The notes: generated from the sequence alone by a model not told the origin. A DNA stretch of 64,000 nt from Glycomyces niveus (GCF_017592475.1 NZ_JAGFNP010000015.1:62001-126000), one strand, 5' to 3'. Positions 18,407-27,653 are shown, counted from the first letter of the stretch. A program made the numbers and translations.

Positions 18407-18796
18407 TCAGGACTGCAATGCGTCGAGCGCGGCTTGAAGGCGTTCCCTGGCCTCGGTCGCGACCTGTTCGAGACCCGGTTGCCCGGAGACGTCCACCATG
18501 ACCAGTGGGTCGAGCGCTTCGACGAGAGTCCGTCCCTCGGCGGTCCGCACGACCACATTGCATGGCAGCAGCAGTCCGATCTGCCGGTCGGCCCCCAGGG
18601 CGCGATGCGCGAGCGGCGGGTTGCAGGCGCCGAGGATGAGGTACGGCTCCATCTGCTCGCCGAGCTTCTCCCGCAGGGTCGCCTGCACGTCGATCTCGGT
18701 GAGGATGCCGAACCCCTGATCGGCGAGCGCCGCGCGCACCTGTTCGACGGTCTCGTCGAACGGCGTTTCCAAACGGATCGTGATCCCGTACCCCAT
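18407..18796 (-). CDS. DUF302-family protein
   Basis: 129 residues from ATG 18796 (the frame runs further upstream but the DUF302 fold starts here with MGYGITIRLETPFDETVEQVR). Later pieces GFGILTEIDVQATLREKLG, ILGACNPPLAHRAL and LPCNVVV are hallmarks of this small alpha/beta family. Its function is unknown; conserved C in GACNPP and LPCN suggest a redox or metal role. It stands alone, convergent with the SWIM gene. Confidence 0.85.
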   Translation of the reverse strand: MGYGITIRLETPFDETVEQVRAALADQGFGILTEIDVQATLREKLGEQMEPYLILGACNPPLAHRALGADRQIGLLLPCNVVVRTAEGRTLVEALDPLVMVDVSGQPGLEQVATEARERLQAALDALQS

Positions 18797-18873
18797 GTCA
18801 GCCCCTCGGCCGCGTATCGTGAACTCGCAGTCCGAGCCTATAGCGGCCATATCAGGATTCGCGTTCCGAGCGC

Positions 18874-19262
18874 AGGATTCACGAGATCGCCGACGCCGCC
18901 GACGCCGAACTCGGCTTCACCAGCGAGACCGAGACGACGATCGGCCAGGTCCTCGCGGACGGCAACGAGATCACCTGCCTGTACGACTTCGGCGACGGCT
19001 GGGACCACCGCGTCAAGCTGGAGGACACCGCGACCGCCGAGGAGCACCGCGCCTACCCGTATTGCGTCGACGGCACCGGGGCCTGCCCGCCTGAGGACTG
19101 CGGCGGCCCACCGGATACGCCGACCTCAAGGCCGCCCTCGCGGGGACGCCGAGCGACCGGCGGTCCGACCTGCTCGAATGGCTGGAGTTCATCGGATCCG
19201 CCGACTTCGACCCGTCGTCCTTCGACCGCGACCTGGCGAACAAGCGGCTGCGCGCCTTGTGA
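18874..19262 (+). pseudogene. Frameshifted fragment of a plasmid pRiA4b ORF-3 family protein
   Basis: Read in frame from about 18874, the sequence gives LYDFGDGWDHRVKLED and GTGACPPEDCGGP, the hallmark of the pRiA4b ORF-3 family often carried by IS1096-type elements. After CGGPP one base is missing near 19110, and the frame continues one step over as GYADLKAALAG ... LLEWLEFIGS ... FDRDLANKRLRAL with a stop at 19260-19262. The N-terminal third is absent. It is therefore a 5'-truncated, frameshifted relic of mobile DNA. Confidence 0.8.
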
Positions 19263-19334
19263 ACCCTGGCGAGTCGATCGTTCGACATCGACGACTTCGC
19301 TGCGCGGATACCGCAGAGTCAAACTCAAATTGTT

Positions 19335-19445
19335 GACTATGTCGATGGCGCGATGTTATCCTTCACATTCTTTGTTTCCCCTGCTCAAGACCAAGGAGCC
19401 GCCATGCCCTCGGCGCGAGGCTTCTCGAAGGCGACGGCCCGGTAG
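19335..19445 (+). promoter_or_regulatory. Orphan promoter, RBS and 13-codon ORF in decayed DNA
   Basis: TTGACT (19335) and TATCCT (19359) with 18-base spacing form a good promoter in an AT-rich patch; AAGGAG (19393) precedes ATG 19404 by five bases. The ORF ends after 13 codons at TAG 19443-19445. It looks like the start of a gene whose body has been deleted. The rest of 19263-19628 shows no gene. Confidence 0.4.
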
Positions 19446-19628
19446 CCGTCCCCTCGGCAGGTCGACGCGGCCGCGGCAGAGGGAGGAACCGTCAACTGCC
19501 GCGGCCGCGCCTGGGGGAGAAGGCGACGCGCCCCCAGACCCGGGTACTCACGATCCAGGAGCGTGACGAGTCCTGGCCTGTCAGAGACCACGCTGAACGG
19601 AACCTGCGCGATGCCTGACTCGAAGACG

Positions 19629-19725
19629 ATGACCCTGTGGCGCCCATAAGGTCCGGCCGAGCTTGAGCTGGTCCGCGAGTCCGGATGAATCGCCTTGCCT
19701 TCCCGCCTGCCCGACAAGGGCGTGT
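19629..19725 (+). pseudogene. Decayed second copy of the crystallin-J1-like gene
   Basis: ATG at 19629 is followed by T-L-W-R-P-stop-G-P-A-E-L-E-L-V-R-E-S-G-stop-I-A-L-P-S-R-L-P, which matches the first 30 residues of the intact gene at 4997 (TTLWRPCGPAELDLVRESGW). Cys and Trp codons have become stops. Sequence identity ends where a transposase remnant begins, so an insertion or deletion probably removed the rest. Confidence 0.75.
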
Positions 19726-19890
19726 CCTGTGAATCGTTAAGCCAGATCATGGTCTCGGCGATGACGAGACCGGCTCGGTAGGCGGCCCGTTTCGCATAGC
19801 GGGTAGCTGCCACGTCGCGCCACTGTTTGAGCCCGGTTGGAGCACCGCTCGACGACAATGCGCTTTCGATAGGCCGCCAGGTCGATACAC
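19721..19890 (-). pseudogene. C-terminal remnant of an IS5-family transposase
   Basis: The minus strand reads DLAAYRKRIVVERCSNR, then after a one-base shift LKQWRDVATRYAKRAAYRAG, close to the ERCFNRLKQWR...ATRYDK ending of IS5-type DDE transposases. The catalytic glutamate lies in VVERC. The rest of the element is absent, so it is an inactive relic. Confidence 0.8.
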
Positions 19891-19893
19891 CGG

Positions 19894-19925
19894 AAGGGCC
19901 CGGCGGGTTGCCCCGTCGGGCCCTT
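19894..19925 (-). terminator. Hairpin terminator downstream of the secreted-protein gene
   Basis: Arms AAGGGCCCGGCGGG and CCCGTCGGGCCCTT around TTGC, with one G-U pair, just beyond the stop (19934) of the minus-strand gene. Confidence 0.8.
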
Positions 19926-19933
19926 TGCTGCTG

Positions 19934-21925
19934 CTACTTCAAGCCGAAGGACCGGATCGTGGTCTGCTCGACCTCGGTTCCGGCGTCGTCGGTCGCGGTG
20001 AAGCGGGTCGAGGCGAACTCGGCGCCTTCAGGGTGTTCAAGGGTCGCGGTCGCGGTGCAGCCGTCGAAGTCGAGCGGGACCTCGGTCCAAGAGGCGCCGT
20101 CGTCGTAGGAGACCTGGAAGGTCATCGACTCGGCGATGACCGGTGCCGCGTGCCGTGCGACGGCCAGGTCGAGGCTGATGTCGAGCGGTTCAGCGGCGGC
20201 GGCGTAGCCGCTTTCGACGCCGTCGGAGCGCATCGCCACGACCGGCAGCGACGGCCGCGACTCCTCGCCGTCGGCCAGAGCGTTGGGGTCGAGGTCGAAC
20301 GACCATGCCGAGGTGTTGCTCGTGCCGAACGGCACCGTGTCGGTGCCGCGGGTCGTCTCGGTGGTCAGCGTGTAACGGCCGGCCTCTGTGAGCGCGGCGT
20401 CGACGACCAGTGCCGAGGCGGTGCCGTCGAAGCCGCCCAGCACTTCGCCGTTGAGGCTGAGCTCGGCGGTGCCGCTGTAGCCGACGAGCTTGACGTTCTC
20501 GTCGTTGTAGCCGACGGCCGGGTAGAGGTACGTCGTCGCGGAGGCGGTGTCGCCGCCGGCGAGGATCATCTCGGGGGCTCCGGCGCCGAACAGGCCGTGG
20601 CCCTTGGTGACAGCGGTGTCGCCCGTTTCGAGCACGGCACCGGTGTAGGTGTCCGCGAAGCCGTCGAGCATCGTGCCCTCGTCGTTGAAGACGCCGAACT
20701 CGTTGTATCCGCTCCACTCGACTTCGGGTCCGGCGCTGCGGTAGTCGGTGCGGGTCGAAGGCGCGTCGGTGGGGATCTCCAGGCACCAGCCCCCGTTCAC
20801 CGAGCCGGTCGGGTTGCCCGAGTCGCAGGTCGTGCCCGACAGGTCGGTGCCGAAGCTGTTGTAAGTGGTCTTCTCGACCGCGAGTTCGTCATCCGAGACG
20901 TAGAACGACAGATCCTCGGGGTAGCCGCCGATCTCGCCGAACGCGAGGTTGTACAGGTACGGCTCCGCAGCGCCCGCGGGGCTCGACAGCATCGGCTGGT
21001 AGATGAAGTCGAGCAGGGGCCCTTCGGGCATCTCGGGTTCGGGCAGCACATAGACGTCGGTGTCCGGTCCGGGGAAGCCCGTGATCCCGGAGCCGGTCCC
21101 TTCGACCTCCGATGCGCCCTGGAATCCGACTCCGAGGATGGCGCTGTCGACGACGGCGTCCGGCTGGTCGACCTCGACGGTCACCGGTGAGGCGTCGGCG
21201 CCGTTGAACTCGGTCTTGACGGGCTTGTTCGCCAGGGTCACTGCGGTGATGCCCATGACGAGTTCGGTCGAGGAGCCGTCGGCGGCCTCGTTCCAGATCT
21301 CGCCGAACACGAGATACTCGCCCTGGGGCAGCTCCGCGGTCGCGACGCCCTGCTCGTCGAACGAGAAGTAGCCCTCTTCGCCGGTGGCGGCGTTGTACGC
21401 GCCGATGAGGTTCCCGTCGGGGACGGCCCCCGAGGTGTCGGCGATGGCAATGGTGAGTTTCTGGGTGTCGGCCGCGGCGGACACCTCGCCCCCGGCCGGC
21501 ACGAGGCTGTCGTAATCGCGGCCGTCGAGTTCGGCCGCAGGGACGGCGGCAGCGTCGGTGTGGCCGCCTTCCAGCAGCTGCGTGACGTTGTAGCGCCGCG
21601 CGTCCTCCTCGCCGGAGCGGATCGCCTCGACCTTGTCGGAGGGGACCACGATCCGGTCCCCGGAAGGCCTGGTGAGCGCCAGGAAATGGACGTCTTCCCG
21701 GCCCGCGGCCGGCTCAATGCCGGTGACGCCGTTCGACGCCATGGTCACCCGGTCGCCAGTCGGAAGTACGACGGTGCCCACGGCGGCCGACGAGACCGAC
21801 ACCGCCTCGGCCGTCGCTGGCGACCTCGACTCGTTCGCATTCGCGTTCGCAAACGGAATAACGGCCAGCCCGGCCACCGCGAACCCGCTGACGGCCGCCG
21901 CCGCCATGCTCTTTCGTCTCCGCAC
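19934..21925 (-). CDS. Secreted protein resembling S8 protease flanking regions without a catalytic domain
   Basis: 663 residues with a signal peptide (MRRRKSMAAAAVSGFAVAGL..., cleavage near ANA). Residues 48-125 (VVLPTGDRVTM, HFLALTRPSGDRIVVPSDKVEA, RYNVTQLLEGG) match the N-terminal propeptide-like region of large actinobacterial subtilisins. Directly after it come beta-sandwich segments (residues 150-260, with EQGVATAELPQGEYLVFGEIWNE in pieces) and a final Ig-like part (TFQVSYDDGASWTEVPL) found at the C-terminus of those proteases. No D/H/S catalytic motifs are present. It may be an inhibitor-like, surface or matrix protein. Flanked by terminators and transposase relics. Confidence 0.65.
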   Translation of the reverse strand: MRRRKSMAAAAVSGFAVAGLAVIPFANANANESRSPATAEAVSVSSAAVGTVVLPTGDRVTMASNGVTGIEPAAGREDVHFLALTRPSGDRIVVPSDKVEAIRSGEEDARRYNVTQLLEGGHTDAAAVPAAELDGRDYDSLVPAGGEVSAAADTQKLTIAIADTSGAVPDGNLIGAYNAATGEEGYFSFDEQGVATAELPQGEYLVFGEIWNEAADGSSTELVMGITAVTLANKPVKTEFNGADASPVTVEVDQPDAVVDSAILGVGFQGASEVEGTGSGITGFPGPDTDVYVLPEPEMPEGPLLDFIYQPMLSSPAGAAEPYLYNLAFGEIGGYPEDLSFYVSDDELAVEKTTYNSFGTDLSGTTCDSGNPTGSVNGGWCLEIPTDAPSTRTDYRSAGPEVEWSGYNEFGVFNDEGTMLDGFADTYTGAVLETGDTAVTKGHGLFGAGAPEMILAGGDTASATTYLYPAVGYNDENVKLVGYSGTAELSLNGEVLGGFDGTASALVVDAALTEAGRYTLTTETTRGTDTVPFGTSNTSAWSFDLDPNALADGEESRPSLPVVAMRSDGVESGYAAAAEPLDISLDLAVARHAAPVIAESMTFQVSYDDGASWTEVPLDFDGCTATATLEHPEGAEFASTRFTATDDAGTEVEQTTIRSFGLK

Positions 21926-22165
21926 GGAGAGTCTCCTCTAGATTGGAAGGACATGAAGGCGCGCACCGACCAGAAGACGCGGCCGGCGATGAGGACGGTT
22001 GCAGCTTCCACGGAAATTGTTCGAGCCGAGAACATGACCGACGGAGTAGCGGAACTAAGGTGGACAACTGCGCGAGGTCGCGGAAGACGTTGACCGGTCT
22101 CGGCCGACCGCGATCTCGACCTGATCCGTTACCGTCCGCTCCGAATCCGTTTCAGGGCAGAAAAA

Positions 22166-22197
22166 GTCAGGCCCGGGTTTCACAACCCGGGCCTGAC
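22166..22197. terminator. 14-bp perfect hairpin, bidirectional terminator
   Basis: GTCAGGCCCGGGTT / AACCCGGGCCTGAC with loop TCAC, flanked by AAAAA on the left and CTTT on the right. No gene on either strand ends next to it, so it probably survives from a lost gene. The stretch 21926-22165 holds the promoter of the secreted-protein gene and nothing else clear. Confidence 0.75.
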
Positions 22198-22295
22198 CTT
22201 TACGTTCTTGCAGGGATCATCGAGGCCTATAGGACCCTTTACCCGCAGGTCAGGGCGGTGTCCTATGGCATCACGCCTGGATGTCCTGGTAATGA

Positions 22296-22694
22296 GCCTT
22301 CCACCACGCCATCACTCTGGCCGCCCTCACCGACGGCGACGGGAACCTGCTGTGGATCGGGACCGGCTACCCCGGCTCCACCTACGACCTCACCGCCGCC
22401 CGAGGAGACCAGGTCTTCTACTGGGCGCGCAGAGCCGACCTGGAGATCTTCGCCGACAAGGGCTACACCGGCGCCGGGCCCGGCGTGCTGGTGCCGTTCA
22501 AGGGCAAGTGGGACAAGCTGACCGAAGACCAGCGCGCGCACAACAGAGTCGTCAACTCCACCTGCGCCCTGGTCGAACGCGGCTTCGCGCAGCTCAAGAC
22601 CTGGGAGATCTTCCGCCGCTCCCGCTGCTGCCCGACCCTCATCGGCCCCGCCGCGCACGCCGTCCTCGCCCTCATGATCAATGATCGACAGTAG
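22296..22694 (+). pseudogene. 5'-truncated IS5-group (DDE_Tnp_4) transposase
   Basis: An open frame of about 132 codons without a start: AFHHAITLAALTDGDGNLLW, GYPGSTYDLTAAR, FADKGYTGAG and LVERGFAQLKTWEIF, ending at TAG 22692. This matches the second half of DDE_Tnp_4 transposases, with the late Asp (ADKGY) and catalytic Glu (VERGF). Two stops (TAA, TGA) lie directly upstream in frame and the first catalytic Asp region is missing. Inverted repeats were not identified. Confidence 0.8.
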
Positions 22695-22745
22695 ACATAC
22701 CATCACCATCGACCACCGTCGATCGGTAACCAAGATGGAAAGAGC

Positions 22746-23564
22746 TCACTGTGTCAGCAGCTTGCGCAGGTCTTCCACATGCAGTCGCTGCGTCCGGTCG
22801 GCGACCAGGCTCGGGGAGAATCGGACGCCCTCCTTGCGCAGGAGGGCGTGGGGGTCGCCGAGATCCTCTCCCGGCCAGTCGAAGTTGGGCGAGACCTTTC
22901 CTTCGGCGAGCAGGACCCGCCAGGCGTTCTTCAGGTCATGGGCGCGCGCGATATGGCCTCCGATCTCGCGTTGGTGGTGGCCGGTGAGCCGTGCGAGATC
23001 GCCGTATGTGGTCCAAGTGCCGTCGGGCATGCGCTCAAGGACGGTGGCGATCATCTCGGTCCAGCTCAGGGTCCGGCCGTCCTCCCCGCTGGGGGCGAGT
23101 TCGGCGTGGTTGCGACGTCGGTACACCTCGCGCCAGTCGCCGATCGTCTTGCCGCTGGCCGAGTGGACGAAGGCCTCCCAGGGGTGCGGCTGTTGGCCCG
23201 GTGCGATTCTTGCGAGAGCATTGGTCGGGTATGCGTGCGCTTCACCGTCTTCGGTGACGATGCAGCCATTGGCATCGACGTGGGCGATATGGGTCTCCCG
23301 CAGGCTCGGACGCTCCCAGCGGAGCTCATCGCCCGCCGTGAAGTCCCCGTTGGCGATGAACTCGTAGAGCGCGCCGAAGGTCGATGACGCGGCTTTTGCC
23401 CCGGTCGAGGGCCGCGGGGCAGGAGAACCTGGAGCGATCGACTGAAGTTTTTGCAGCTCATCGAGGATGCCGTTGACCGCCTCATCGGCGTTCGTGAACT
23501 TGAAGGGGAACGTGGCGCTGAGCCGGGCGAGTGTCGCCGGGCTCAACTCGTGAGGTTGGAGCAT
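22746..23564 (-). CDS. RAMA-like domain fused to alkyltransferase-like (ATL/MGMT) DNA-binding domain
   Basis: 272 residues, ATG 23564 preceded by AAGGAG. Residues 65-155 (ALYEFIANGDFTAGDEL, ETHIAHVDANGCIV, KTIGDWREVY) resemble the RAMA domain, predicted to read modified DNA. Residues 170-272 match the MGMT/ATL DNA-binding half: SWTEMIATVLERMPDGTWTTYGDLA, HIARAHDLKNAWRVLLAEG, LLRKEGVRF. The catalytic PCHR cysteine is replaced (AWRVL), so it cannot be a suicide alkyltransferase; it probably senses modified or damaged DNA. It starts the defence island, divergent from the kinase gene. Confidence 0.7.
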   Translation of the reverse strand: MLQPHELSPATLARLSATFPFKFTNADEAVNGILDELQKLQSIAPGSPAPRPSTGAKAASSTFGALYEFIANGDFTAGDELRWERPSLRETHIAHVDANGCIVTEDGEAHAYPTNALARIAPGQQPHPWEAFVHSASGKTIGDWREVYRRRNHAELAPSGEDGRTLSWTEMIATVLERMPDGTWTTYGDLARLTGHHQREIGGHIARAHDLKNAWRVLLAEGKVSPNFDWPGEDLGDPHALLRKEGVRFSPSLVADRTQRLHVEDLRKLLTQ

Positions 23565-23581
23565 TCGATCTCCTTAGTTTA

Positions 23582-23594
23582 GGTTAAAATAACC
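23582..23594 (-). promoter_or_regulatory. GGTTA-AAA-TAACC dyad in the promoter of the RAMA-ATL gene
   Basis: A perfect 5-3-5 dyad 18 bases before the start codon, in an AT-rich patch; on the minus strand TATTTT could serve as -10. A repressor site is plausible. The rest of 23565-23931 has no gene and must also contain the kinase promoter, which was not pinpointed. Confidence 0.4.
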
Positions 23595-23931
23595 ATACTC
23601 CCTTCGGGTCGTCTGTCAACCACGAGGCGCTGCCGGTAGTTGGGGCAAGTCGACCGTGATTGATCCGCGTCTGTATGGCTCGACTTGTCCGGCAAGAGAA
23701 ATGACACTCTGGCAGGAGACGTTGTCGCGTTGCCGGAATCATCGCCCGGTCTGCAACCGAAGAGGTCTCTGGGGCGTGGTCGAAGACCGGCCGCGCCCGC
23801 CATGAAGCGCGCCGCGTCCTCATGTGCAGGGACGCGGCAAATCGTGTACCAGGGTAAACTCAGCGGCCGAAAGCGGTCGCCTATCGACTACGAGACGACC
23901 GCATCGCCGTTCGGGGAAGGAGTGGGAACCA

Positions 23932-24876
23932 ATGACGTCGAATCCGGCCGATCTCCCCGAGCGACTGGGGGAGTACCGGCTCTGCGAGCCCCTCGGCGAA
24001 GGCGGCCAAGGCGCGGTGTACCTCGCCCAGTCCGACACCGGCCAACGTGTCGCCATCAAGACCCTCGGCCGCCTCCTCGGCGACCCCGACGCCCGTCGCC
24101 GGTTCGCCCGCGAGGCGGAGACACTGCGCATGGTCGCAGGCCTCCACCTGGCCCAGTACGTCGACGCCGACGCCACCCCCGAAGCCGACCCGCCGTGGAT
24201 CGCCACCGAGTACGTGGCCGGCCCGACGCTCGACGAGCTGATTGAAGACGGTGGTCCGCTCGCTCCGGAACAGGCCGCCTACCTGGGGGCTCAGTTGGCC
24301 GAAGGCCTGTCATACATCCACCGCTTCGACGTGGTCCACCGTGATTTCAAGCCGGCGAACATCATGATCGACGAGGAGGGGCCGAAGATCATCGACTTCG
24401 GCCTGTCGGTTCTCGAGGAGCGCATGGGCGAGATCACCGCGATCACCAACACCGTGGGCACCCGCAACTGGATGGCGCCCGAACAGGCCCGGACCTCGCA
24501 GGTGACCGCCGCCGCCGACCTCTACTCGCTTGGACTGGTCGTGGCCTTCGCAGCGACCGGATCACGCCCGGTCCGAGGGAACGCCGACCAGTCGGAACTG
24601 CCCCCCAGACTCAGGAGCGTCCTGTCCGATCTGCTCGACAGCGTCCCCGAACGCCGCCCTGACGCCTGGGAGTCCAAGAAGCGGTTCCTCGCCATCGCGG
24701 GAGACCGACTGGAATCCGTCGCCGTTCCGGCCGAGCCCGATACGCGGCGCGCCGTCGAAGCGTCGCCCGCTCCGGCTCCCGCGCCCGCCCTGAAACGCGT
24801 ACGGCCCTCCGCCGCCCGGGCTGCCGACGCCGCCGCCGCCATCCGAGCCGACTACGCCAAGTCCGGAGCACTGTGA
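23932..24876 (+). CDS. Soluble Ser/Thr protein kinase (Hanks type)
   Basis: 314 residues, ATG 23932 with GGGGAAGGAG upstream. All kinase motifs are present: GEGGQGAVY glycine loop near 21, VAIKTL lysine near 42, HRDFKPAN catalytic loop near 136, DFG near 155, and APE (WMAPEQA) near 184. The C-terminal 60 residues are Ala/Pro-rich without a membrane segment or PASTA repeats, so it is cytoplasmic. It is the first gene of the defence operon: its stop overlaps the GTG of the SNF2 gene. Kinases in comparable positions (PglW of Pgl/BREX type 2) act in phage defence; that role here is inference. Confidence 0.88.
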   Translation: MTSNPADLPERLGEYRLCEPLGEGGQGAVYLAQSDTGQRVAIKTLGRLLGDPDARRRFAREAETLRMVAGLHLAQYVDADATPEADPPWIATEYVAGPTLDELIEDGGPLAPEQAAYLGAQLAEGLSYIHRFDVVHRDFKPANIMIDEEGPKIIDFGLSVLEERMGEITAITNTVGTRNWMAPEQARTSQVTAAADLYSLGLVVAFAATGSRPVRGNADQSELPPRLRSVLSDLLDSVPERRPDAWESKKRFLAIAGDRLESVAVPAEPDTRRAVEASPAPAPAPALKRVRPSAARAADAAAAIRADYAKSGAL

Positions 24877-27644
24877 GCATGACCGAGAACAGCTTCGTCC
24901 AAGGCGCGCGCGTCGAGGTCCGCGACGAGGAGTGGATGGTGCTCGACAGCCGCGGCACCGATCACGACGGTGCGAAGCTCAAAGTCGTGGGCGTCTCCGA
25001 TCTGGTGAGAGGCGTCGAAGCAACCTTCTTCACCGAACTCGACGACGTCGAGCTCATCCGCCCTGAGGACACCGAGCTGGTCACCGAGGGCTCGTCCCGG
25101 TACGCCCAGTCCCGCCTGTTCCTCGAAGCGGTCCTGCGCCGCACTCCGCTGGCGCGCACCGAACGCGGCCTTGCCATGTCCGAGAGCTTTCTCCTCAACC
25201 CCATGACCTACCAGCAGCGCCCCGCTGAACAGGCGCTCGCGGGCCTGCGCCCCCGCATCCTCATCGCCGATGTCGTGGGCCTGGGCAAGACCCTCGAGAT
25301 CGGCCTGACCCTCGCCGAACTGATCCGCCGCGGCCGCGGCGAGCGCATCCTCGTGGTCACCCCGCAGCACGTCCTCGAGCAGTTCCAGCGCGAGATGTGG
25401 ACTCGCTTCTCGATCCCATTGCTGCGCATGGACTCCGTGGGCATCTCCCGCATCCAGCAGCAGCTCCCGGCCGGACGCAACCCCTTCACCGTCCACAAGC
25501 GTGTGATCATCTCCATCGACACACTCAAGAACGAATCGGCCTACCGGCACCACCTGGAGAACCTCCAGTGGGACGTCGTGGTCCTCGACGAGTCCCACAA
25601 CCTCGTGGGCGGGCAGAAGAAGAGCCAGCGACGCATTCTCGCCGAACTCCTCGCGAAGAAGACCGACGCCCTCCTGCTCGCCAGCGCCACCCCGCACAAC
25701 GGCAACGCCGAATCCTTCGCCGGTCTCATCGACCTGCTCGACCCCACCGCCATCGCCGATAAGAAGCACTACTCGGCCGCCGACATCAACGACCTCTACA
25801 TCCGCCGCACCAAGGTCGACGACGAAGTGCGCGGCGAGATCTACGGCAGATGGGCCGACCGGGGCGAACCGCGACTCGTCGACGTCGACCCGAGCGCGGC
25901 CGAAGAAGCGGTGTTCGCCGAGTTCGCCCGCACCTGGGACCCGCGCACCTGCACCGTCATCGGCCCCGAGCGCCGCCTCTTCCCGTTCACGCTCATCAAG
26001 GCCTTCCTGTCCTCTCCGGCGGCCCTCGCCGAGACCGTCAAGAACCGCCTCAAAGCCGCCACCGGGACTGAGGCGGAGGCACTGCGGCGCCTCGCCGGCC
26101 TCAACGACGCGATCACCGCACCCGCCAAGCTCCACGCACTCGCATCGCGCTTGAAGGAGATCGGCATCGGACCGAAGTCGCCCGAACGCGTCGTCGTCTT
26201 CTCCGAGCGCATCGACACCGTGAAGTGGCTCGCCGCGCAGATCCCGGCGATCACCGGCCTGAAGCCGAACCAGATCGAAGTGCTCCACGGCGGACTCTCC
26301 GACACCGAGCAGCAGAAGGTCGTCGAGCAGTTCCAGCTCGGCTCCTCGAAGCTGCGCGTCCTCGTCACCGGCGACATCGCCTCCGAAGGCGTCAACTTCC
26401 ACCAGCACTGCCACCAGCTCGTGCACTGGGACGTGCCCTGGTCGATGATCCGCATCGAGCAGCGCAACGGCCGCATCGACCGCTACGGGCAGATGCACGA
26501 ACCGCAGTTCACCGCCCTCCTGCTCAAATCCGGGGCCTTCGCCGACTTCGACGACACCCGCGTCTCCGGCAAGCTCGTGCGCAAAGCTGCCACCGCCGCG
26601 GCCGCGCTGGGAAGCGTCGAGGCCGCCGCCCTCGACGTCGACTCCGCGGTCGAATCGCGGCGCATCCTCGAAGGCCTCATCGCCGGCCGCGGCATCGACG
26701 AGACCGTCCCGGACGTGACCGAGCCCGACCCGGGCGACCTCCTGTCGATGATCAACGGACCCGCCGCCGCCCGCGGCGCGGCGCAGCAGTCGCCGCCGCT
26801 GACCGCGACCCAGCCGCGCCTGTTCGCCGGCACCCAGGAGTTCGTGGAGACCGCGCTCGCCGACCTCGGCATCGAGGCCGACTGGGAGGGCGAGACCCTC
26901 ATGATCACCCCGCCCGAGGACCTCAAGCAGCGTCTCCAGGTACTGCCGCCCGCCTATCTCAAGGAGCACAAGGTCACCGAGCGGCTCTGGGTCACCTGCG
27001 ACCGCGACCACGCCCAGAAGCGGCTCGACAAGGCCGTCGACGACACCGACATGGCCTGGCCCGACACCGCCTTCCTCTCCGACCTCCATCCGCTCGTCGA
27101 ATGGCTCGTCGACAAGGCGCTCGTCAAACTCGGCCGCGGCAAGGCCCCGATCATCCGCTGCGACGTGCCCGAACCCGTCTTCGGCATCCAAGGCGTCTAC
27201 ACCAACAAGGCCGGGCAGCCCGCCGTCGTCGAATGGATGACCGTCACCGGCTTCGACACCGAACCCGCCGTGTCTGGCGACCTCATCGAACGTCTCCACA
27301 CCGCCGGTGTCGGCCCCCATATGGCCAACTCGAACCAGCCCCTCGACCGGGCCCCGCTCCAGGCGCTCGTCAAGCCCGCGATCACCGCCGCCCGCGCCTT
27401 CCTTGAAGGCCGCCGCGCCGAAGCCGACGCCGCGATCGCAGCCGAGATTGCGAAACACCAAGAGCACCTTGGAGACTGGCAGCAGGCCGCCCTCGAAAAC
27501 TTCGACGACCTCCTGCCGAACGCGGGCCGCCGCCGCAGCACCGTCACCGACACCGCCGCCGACCAGCGGCGCCACATCGAGAAGCTCGCCACCGACGGAC
27601 TGCCGCTCCTGCGCGTCCTCGCCGTCCTCGTCCCGCAAGGCTAG
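24873..27644 (+). CDS. SNF2/RapA-like helicase, DrmD-like
   Basis: 923 residues from GTG 24873 (GTGA overlap; ATG 24879 is an alternative). Motif I DVVGLGKT near 132, motif II DESH near 239, SATPHNG (motif III) near 270, then helicase C with VVFSERIDTVKWL near 440 and RIEQRNGRIDRYGQ near 528. The last 300 residues are helical and specific to this group. The layout, including the HKRVIISIDTLK piece, recalls DrmD, the SNF2 component of class 1 DISARM. Nine bases separate it from the methyltransferase gene, a typical DrmD-DrmMI arrangement. Confidence 0.85.
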   Translation: MSMTENSFVQGARVEVRDEEWMVLDSRGTDHDGAKLKVVGVSDLVRGVEATFFTELDDVELIRPEDTELVTEGSSRYAQSRLFLEAVLRRTPLARTERGLAMSESFLLNPMTYQQRPAEQALAGLRPRILIADVVGLGKTLEIGLTLAELIRRGRGERILVVTPQHVLEQFQREMWTRFSIPLLRMDSVGISRIQQQLPAGRNPFTVHKRVIISIDTLKNESAYRHHLENLQWDVVVLDESHNLVGGQKKSQRRILAELLAKKTDALLLASATPHNGNAESFAGLIDLLDPTAIADKKHYSAADINDLYIRRTKVDDEVRGEIYGRWADRGEPRLVDVDPSAAEEAVFAEFARTWDPRTCTVIGPERRLFPFTLIKAFLSSPAALAETVKNRLKAATGTEAEALRRLAGLNDAITAPAKLHALASRLKEIGIGPKSPERVVVFSERIDTVKWLAAQIPAITGLKPNQIEVLHGGLSDTEQQKVVEQFQLGSSKLRVLVTGDIASEGVNFHQHCHQLVHWDVPWSMIRIEQRNGRIDRYGQMHEPQFTALLLKSGAFADFDDTRVSGKLVRKAATAAAALGSVEAAALDVDSAVESRRILEGLIAGRGIDETVPDVTEPDPGDLLSMINGPAAARGAAQQSPPLTATQPRLFAGTQEFVETALADLGIEADWEGETLMITPPEDLKQRLQVLPPAYLKEHKVTERLWVTCDRDHAQKRLDKAVDDTDMAWPDTAFLSDLHPLVEWLVDKALVKLGRGKAPIIRCDVPEPVFGIQGVYTNKAGQPAVVEWMTVTGFDTEPAVSGDLIERLHTAGVGPHMANSNQPLDRAPLQALVKPAITAARAFLEGRRAEADAAIAAEIAKHQEHLGDWQQAALENFDDLLPNAGRRRSTVTDTAADQRRHIEKLATDGLPLLRVLAVLVPQG

Positions 27645-27653
27645 GAGCAGCAC

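Noticed and set aside
22160..22201. Hairpin as an inverted repeat of an insertion sequence
   Set aside because: The two arms are adjacent with A/T tails, which is terminator architecture rather than separated IS ends.
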